Source: Synergistaceae bacterium (lineage in GTDB: Bacteria > Synergistota > Synergistia > Synergistales > Synergistaceae). Taken from it: a stretch of 37,069 bases of DNA. The notes below the pieces were generated by a model. The model did not search any database. It had not been told where the DNA came from and was given only the letters and a program-made list of their open reading frames with translations. Position numbers and translations under genes: made by a program. Positions 33,465-37,069 of this stretch are shown piece by piece (position 1 is the first letter of the stretch; the number at the start of each line of letters is the position of its first letter). The DNA is taken from assembly GCA_031289775.1 (NCBI GenBank), contig JAITOY010000051.1:1-37069 (forward strand), given 5' to 3'.

Positions 33465-34271
33465 ATGGAGATGAATGACAAGCACTCGACCGGGTTTTTT
33501 CTCATTTTCCTTTTCGTGATGATAATTTGTCTTTTTTGCCCATTTTACCAATCCCAGGCTGCGGCGGATAACCCGGTCGGGCATGTGGAAAACGCCAACG
33601 CGGGTTTTGGGGCAACGAGGGAGGATAAGAGGATCGATCTGACCGCGGGGGACGGCGTGTTCGAGTTCGACATATTAGAGACGGACGCGTCCGGCGCGGC
33701 GACGATTCGATTCGTCGACGGCTCTGTGCTCGAGATGAGAGGCGAGACGCGTCTCAACGTCAAAGAGGTAGTGTTCTCAGAGGACAGGAATCGCTTTAAC
33801 GTGGGCGTCATTAACGGCACGGCGCGCATTATAACCGGGATGATAGTCAAGCGAAATCCGAGAGGCTTCAAGATTACGACGCCAACAAGCACTATAGGCA
33901 TAAGAGGCACGACTCTCTCCTTCATAGTGAGAGAAAACGTCGAAAGCGTGACGGTCGACGACATAAGCGAAGGAAGCGTCGTGACATACGTGAACAGGTT
34001 GACCGGCGAGACCTTCACTATGACAAAGGCCGGCGACTCCATCACAGCGACCGGGATGACTGAGAACGCGCCCTCGATAGAGACGAGCGGAGAGGGATTG
34101 CTCCATGGCGAACGCGACACAAAGGGCAACGACATGAGCGGCCTCGGCGATAACCCGCGTGCGCCCAACCCCAGCGGCGGCAGAGGCAGCGGCAGCGGCA
34201 ACGGCGGTTCCGGCTCTTCTCGCGGTCGCGGCGGGGACTGTTGCGGGGACAACGGCTCGCCCGAAAAATAA
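33465..34271 (+). CDS. Secreted FecR-domain protein with Gly/Ser-rich tail
   Basis: This 268-aa protein has a signal peptide (hydrophobic core FFLIFLFVMIICLFCPF, likely cleavage after SQAAA). A FecR domain follows at about residues 35-150, with GDGVFEFDILETDASGAATIRFVDGSVLEM and the closing ITTPTSTIGIRGTTLSF strand. The last 50 residues are a low-complexity Gly/Ser/Arg/Asn tail containing Cys-Cys. No sigma factor or TonB receptor is nearby, so this is not a classical FecIR regulator; stand-alone exported FecR proteins are common in other phyla and their role is unknown. ATG 33465 is chosen for its 9-base spacing from GAGGGAGG (33448-33455). A terminator follows. Confidence 0.85.
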   Translation: MEMNDKHSTGFFLIFLFVMIICLFCPFYQSQAAADNPVGHVENANAGFGATREDKRIDLTAGDGVFEFDILETDASGAATIRFVDGSVLEMRGETRLNVKEVVFSEDRNRFNVGVINGTARIITGMIVKRNPRGFKITTPTSTIGIRGTTLSFIVRENVESVTVDDISEGSVVTYVNRLTGETFTMTKAGDSITATGMTENAPSIETSGEGLLHGERDTKGNDMSGLGDNPRAPNPSGGRGSGSGNGGSGSSRGRGGDCCGDNGSPEK

Positions 34272-34283
34272 AAGACAGCCGAT

Positions 34284-34314
34284 GCGCGGGAAGCGTTGTC
34301 CGCCGCGCTTTTTT
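34284..34314 (+). terminator. Intrinsic terminator after the FecR-domain gene
   Basis: GCGCGG (34284-34289) pairs with CCGCGC (34303-34308) and is followed directly by six T. Confidence 0.7.
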
Positions 34315-34358
34315 ATAGCTCGCGTCCAGCTGAAAATACGAGGAGGGATTGAGCGAAT

Positions 34359-35432
34359 ATGGAACTCCGCATCGAAAAAACTACGCAACCCAAAAAGAGA
34401 CCGACGGATCAGGAAATGGCCGGTATTCGCTTTGGATCGACATTTACGGATCACATGCTGCTGATCGGTTACAAGAAGGGCCTCGGGTGGCATAACGGGA
34501 GGATAGTTCCCTATGGCCCGCTCTCCCTTGACCCGGCCTCCACCTGTCTGCATTACGGACAGTTGATCTTCGAGGGCATGAAGGCGTATAAGATCAGCGG
34601 CGGCGGTATAGTTTTGTTCCGTCCTGATCAGAACATGGCGCGCATGAACAAAAGCTGCGAGCGCATGTGTATGCCCCCCATAAACGAGGACGAGACGCTC
34701 GATGCAATCGCGAAACTCGTGGAGGTCGACGAGGCGTGGGTTCCGTCGGTTCCTGGAACGTCGCTGTACGTCCGCCCGTTCATCCTCGCGGACGAGGCGT
34801 TTTTGGGCGTGCACCCGTCAAATTCCTACCTGTTCGCCACGATACTCTCCCCGGTTGGCGCTTATTTCAAGGAGGGGCTCGCCCCGGTGAGAATATATGT
34901 AGAGGACAACTACGTCCGCGCTGTCAGGGGCGGGACTGGTTACGCGAAGTGCGCTGGCAACTACGCCGCGTCGCTCAAGTCGCAGGAGGAAGCAGAAAAA
35001 GCCGGCTACTCTCAGGTACTCTGGCTCGATGGCGTTGAGCGCAAGTATATCGAGGAGGTCGGCGGCATGAACATATTTTTCGTCATAGACGGAGAGGTAG
35101 TGACTCCGGAGCTGAACGGCAGCATACTCCCCGGTGTCACACGCAAGTCCGTCATAGAATTAGTGAAGAGCTGGGGCATGCCGATGTCCGAGAGGAAGAT
35201 ATCCATCGAGGATCTGGCGGAAGCCTACAAGTCCGGCCACGCTCAGGAGGCCCTCTGCACTGGGACGGCCGCCGTCATATCGCCCATAGGCGAGCTGAAG
35301 TGGGGCGATACGGTCATGCGCTTCAACGACGGCAAAATCGGCGAGGTCTCGCAAAAATTATACGACGAGATTACAGGAATCCAGACCTGCGCCCGCGAGG
35401 ACAAATTCGGCTGGGTGTACAGAGTCAAGTGA
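34359..35432 (+). CDS. ilvE: Branched-chain amino-acid aminotransferase
   Basis: This 357-aa PLP fold-type IV transaminase interconverts Leu, Ile and Val with their 2-oxo acids. It has the eukaryotic/BCAT-like layout: LHYGQLIFEGMKAY (substrate and PLP region), SLYVRPFI, the PLP-binding Lys in GGTGYAKCAGNYAAS, EVGGMNIFFVIDG with the phosphate-binding Glu-Val-Gly, and GTAAVISPIGEL near the end. Length is normal. GGAGGG lies about 13 bases before the ATG. It is followed within 6 bp by a nitrilase-type hydrolase and, 330 bp later, by a branched-chain amino-acid ABC binding protein, consistent with amino-acid catabolism. Confidence 0.95.
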   Translation: MELRIEKTTQPKKRPTDQEMAGIRFGSTFTDHMLLIGYKKGLGWHNGRIVPYGPLSLDPASTCLHYGQLIFEGMKAYKISGGGIVLFRPDQNMARMNKSCERMCMPPINEDETLDAIAKLVEVDEAWVPSVPGTSLYVRPFILADEAFLGVHPSNSYLFATILSPVGAYFKEGLAPVRIYVEDNYVRAVRGGTGYAKCAGNYAASLKSQEEAEKAGYSQVLWLDGVERKYIEEVGGMNIFFVIDGEVVTPELNGSILPGVTRKSVIELVKSWGMPMSERKISIEDLAEAYKSGHAQEALCTGTAAVISPIGELKWGDTVMRFNDGKIGEVSQKLYDEITGIQTCAREDKFGWVYRVK

Positions 35433-35438
35433 ATTAAT

Positions 35439-36212
35439 TTGCTGAATGTCGGGATCGCCCAGATAGACGTATTGACAGGCGACAGGCGAGGAAACCAGCG
35501 CCGCGTATCGGAATGGATGTCGCAATACTCCGCCGGCGCAAGCAATGTCACCGCCATAGTCCTGCCGGAACTGTGGGACGTTGGTTACGCCTTGGAGCGC
35601 AAGGAAGAGCTCGCCGACGACGAGGGAAGCTCCAGCGAGGAATTCCTGTCGGGGCTCGCGATGCGGTACGGCGTCTGGTTCGTCGGGGGTTCTGTACTCG
35701 CGAGGAGCTCCGGCCGCTTTTTCAACAGGGCTCAGGTCATAGATCCATCCGGAAAACTTGTCGCTCAGTACGACAAGGCCCATCTCGTGCCGATGTTCGA
35801 CGAACCTGTTCACCTGTCCGCCGGGAGTTCGCGCTGTCTTTTCGAGATAGGCGAAGTCACAGCTGGCTGCGCCGTCTGCTATGACCTCCGCTTCTGCGAG
35901 TTCATCCGCAGATACGCGCTCGACGGGGCAAAGGTGCTTTTCCTGTCCGCCCAATGGCCGCACGCGCGCATCGAACATTGGAGCGCCATGCTAAAGGCGC
36001 GGGCTATAGAAAACATGATGTTCGTCGCGGCCTGCAACAGGGTCGGTAAGTACGGAGGGAAATCTATGGTGATAGACCCGTCTGGAACCGTGCTGTACGA
36101 GGGCGCGGAGGACAGGGAGGAGGGGGCGTTCATCACGATTGACCCCTCCTCCGTCGACGTCATACGCTCGTTTTTGAAGGTGTTCGAGATGAGGCGTCCG
36201 GAACTGTATTGA
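35439..36212 (+). CDS. Carbon-nitrogen hydrolase, omega-amidase-like
   Basis: This 257-aa nitrilase-superfamily amidase has the Glu-Lys-Cys triad at Glu44 (VLPELWDVGY), Lys113 (YDKAHLVPMF) and Cys147 (AVCYDLRF). It has the short length and PELWDVGY/YDLRF pattern of omega-amidases (YafV/MtnU type), which hydrolyse 2-oxoglutaramate and related oxo-acid amides left after glutamine transamination. The start is TTG at 35439, six bases after the ilvE stop, with a weak ribosome site, so translation may depend on re-initiation from ilvE. That pairing suggests removal of a transaminase by-product. Substrate is inferred. Confidence 0.85.
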   Translation: MLNVGIAQIDVLTGDRRGNQRRVSEWMSQYSAGASNVTAIVLPELWDVGYALERKEELADDEGSSSEEFLSGLAMRYGVWFVGGSVLARSSGRFFNRAQVIDPSGKLVAQYDKAHLVPMFDEPVHLSAGSSRCLFEIGEVTAGCAVCYDLRFCEFIRRYALDGAKVLFLSAQWPHARIEHWSAMLKARAIENMMFVAACNRVGKYGGKSMVIDPSGTVLYEGAEDREEGAFITIDPSSVDVIRSFLKVFEMRRPELY

Positions 36213-36360
36213 CAGCGTGGCTAAAAGACTTCGTATCTTCCCTCTGTGTCATATAAGTGACCGCAAGACTTCACGATTTTCTACGCGTTTATCCTGACCT
36301 TGAACCAGCACCCTATTGACATCTGCAAAAAATTCATGTACTCTGCATAAATTATTAATA

Positions 36361-36390
36361 TTGACTATTTATGCAAATTCAAACTATAGT
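36361..36390 (+). promoter_or_regulatory. Sigma-70-like promoter before the ABC binding-protein gene
   Basis: TTGACT (36361-36366) and TATAGT (36385-36390) are separated by 18 bases in the AT-rich 330-bp gap. The -10 box overlaps the left arm of a 14-bp inverted repeat. The rest of the gap (36213-36360) shows nothing I can name. Confidence 0.5.
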
Positions 36391-36428
36391 TAAGTACTTT
36401 TTTTTAGTAAAATAGTGCTTAACTATAG
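36384..36428. repeat. 14-bp inverted repeat, candidate operator or RNA hairpin
   Basis: CTATAGTTAAGTAC (36384-36397) and GTGCTTAACTATAG (36415-36428) match at 13 of 14 positions around a 17-base T/A-rich loop. The odd pair would still form G-U in RNA. It covers the -10 box and predicted start of transcription. Confidence 0.6.
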
Positions 36429-36542
36429 GGAATAATTGCATGACTAGATTTATGGAGGTGATGTGGGATCAGATAAGTTCGAGTGGGATCGCCTCGATGG
36501 ATAAGTTTGATGCGTTTATTGCAGAGGAGGATGTTCGAATTG

Positions 36543-37069
36543 ATGAAGGGGAAAATAGTGTGTTCCGCGTTTATAGCTGCGCTCGCTTTGACGATGACAG
36601 GATTTGCGGCGCCGGTCTTGGCCGCCGATACAATCAAGCTCGGCTGGTACGGCCCGGTGAGCGGCGCGGCGGCTCAGGATGGACAGGAGGGACGTAGCGG
36701 AGCTGAGTTGGCGGTTGAGCTTATCAACGCGGATGGCGGCATAAACGGCAAAAAACTGGAGATCGTCTTCGCGGATGACAAGAGCGACCCAAAGGAGGGG
36801 GCGAATATCGCCACCATGTTCGCGAGCAATAGCGACATAATCGGCGTCTCCGGCCCGTTCAACAGCTCAGTGATGCTTGCCGCGGCTCCGATATACAACA
36901 GAGCCAAATTGGCGGACGTCGGCTGGGGCGTCACATCTCCGTTCATAACAACCGCCGGCGACTACATCTACAGGGTACAAGCCACTGACGCGCTCGAGGG
37001 CGACTTTATGTCAAAGTGGATTATCAGCGAGGGATATAAAAAGGTTGCGTTGATCTACGAGAACACGGA
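36543..37069 (+). CDS. livJ: Branched-chain amino-acid ABC transporter substrate-binding protein (3' truncated)
   Basis: The first 175 residues of a LivJ-type periplasmic binding protein (type I fold) are visible. A signal peptide (MKGKIV, hydrophobic core, cleavage near VLA-ADT) is followed by IKLGWYGPVSGAAAQDGQEGRSGAELAVELINADGGINGKKLEIVFADDKSDP, the hallmark of the family, and by GVSGPFNSSVMLAAAPIYN in the ligand pocket. ATG 36543 is used; ATG 36531 is in frame but directly abuts the GAGGAGG site (36524-36530), and TTG 36540 is also possible. Permease and ATPase genes should follow beyond the window. The ligand may be a branched-chain or another amino acid. Confidence 0.93.
   Translation, partial: MKGKIVCSAFIAALALTMTGFAAPVLAADTIKLGWYGPVSGAAAQDGQEGRSGAELAVELINADGGINGKKLEIVFADDKSDPKEGANIATMFASNSDIIGVSGPFNSSVMLAAAPIYNRAKLADVGWGVTSPFITTAGDYIYRVQATDALEGDFMSKWIISEGYKKVALIYENT

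Noticed and set aside
33777-34814. 345-codon - strand frame spanning the FecR and ilvE genes
   Set aside because: It crosses two well-supported + strand genes and a terminator, and has an Ala/Arg/His-rich composition with no recognisable motif.
36440-36697. 85-codon + strand frame overlapping the start of the ABC binding-protein gene
   Set aside because: It runs deep into the binding-protein gene in another frame and becomes Arg/Gly-rich there. A short leader peptide cannot be excluded, but nothing supports it.

Overview
The window looks like chromosomal DNA from an anaerobic, amino-acid-fermenting, probably diderm bacterium. The gene set is a V/A-type ATPase, a Wood-Werkman-type propionate block, branched-chain amino-acid genes, a secreted C69 dipeptidase and a CheX protein. 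The DNA is moderately GC-rich with frequent ATA and AGG codons, and many starts are GTG or TTG. Synergistota would fit, but that is inference; there is no rRNA or other phylogenetic marker here. I see no tRNA or rRNA gene, CRISPR array or transposase.

Left part (1-8.7 kb, + strand). The window opens inside an AT-rich type I restriction specificity subunit (hsdS), followed by a FluC/CrcB fluoride channel and a doubtful small membrane ORF. Next come a secreted C69 dipeptidase and a three-gene carboxylate block: a biotin-dependent carboxyltransferase subunit without its own biotin domain, a succinate/acetate-type CoA-transferase, and methylmalonyl-CoA epimerase. Together these suit succinyl-CoA/methylmalonyl-CoA/propionyl-CoA interconversion. 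An unrecognised 209-aa protein with its own promoter and terminator follows, then a 71-aa membrane protein and an HdeD-family membrane protein.

ATPase operon (8.8-17.5 kb, - strand). Nine tightly packed genes run G/H-I-K-E-C-F-A-B-D from one good promoter at about 17.63 kb. The rotor subunit K carries the full sodium-ligand pattern known from Enterococcus hirae NtpK, so the machine is predicted to be Na+-coupled.

Envelope region (17.7-30.5 kb). A DUF2339 polytopic membrane protein and its usual partner DUF3999 run leftwards. Divergently, a PadR regulator, a 904-aa membrane protein and an exosortase are translationally coupled. The 904-aa protein appears to combine an N-terminal HAAS-like domain, membrane helices, a VIT domain, a degenerate vWA domain and a PEP-CTERM-like tail. 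The exosortase has an EpsI-like C-terminal domain. This is a self-contained sorting system: a protease with a dedicated substrate next door and a local regulator. An LtaS-like phosphotransferase with Ser in place of the usual nucleophilic Thr and a BcsA-like family 2 glycosyltransferase follow, suggesting an envelope polymer or glycolipid module. This is the most novel part of the window.

Right part (30.7-37.1 kb). CheX is followed tail-to-tail by a CCA-adding tRNA nucleotidyltransferase on the - strand. Then come a PHP-family phosphoesterase, a secreted FecR-domain protein with a Gly/Ser-rich tail, a branched-chain aminotransferase paired with an omega-amidase-like nitrilase, and the start of a branched-chain amino-acid ABC transporter binding protein. 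That last gene is preceded by a striking 14-bp inverted repeat.
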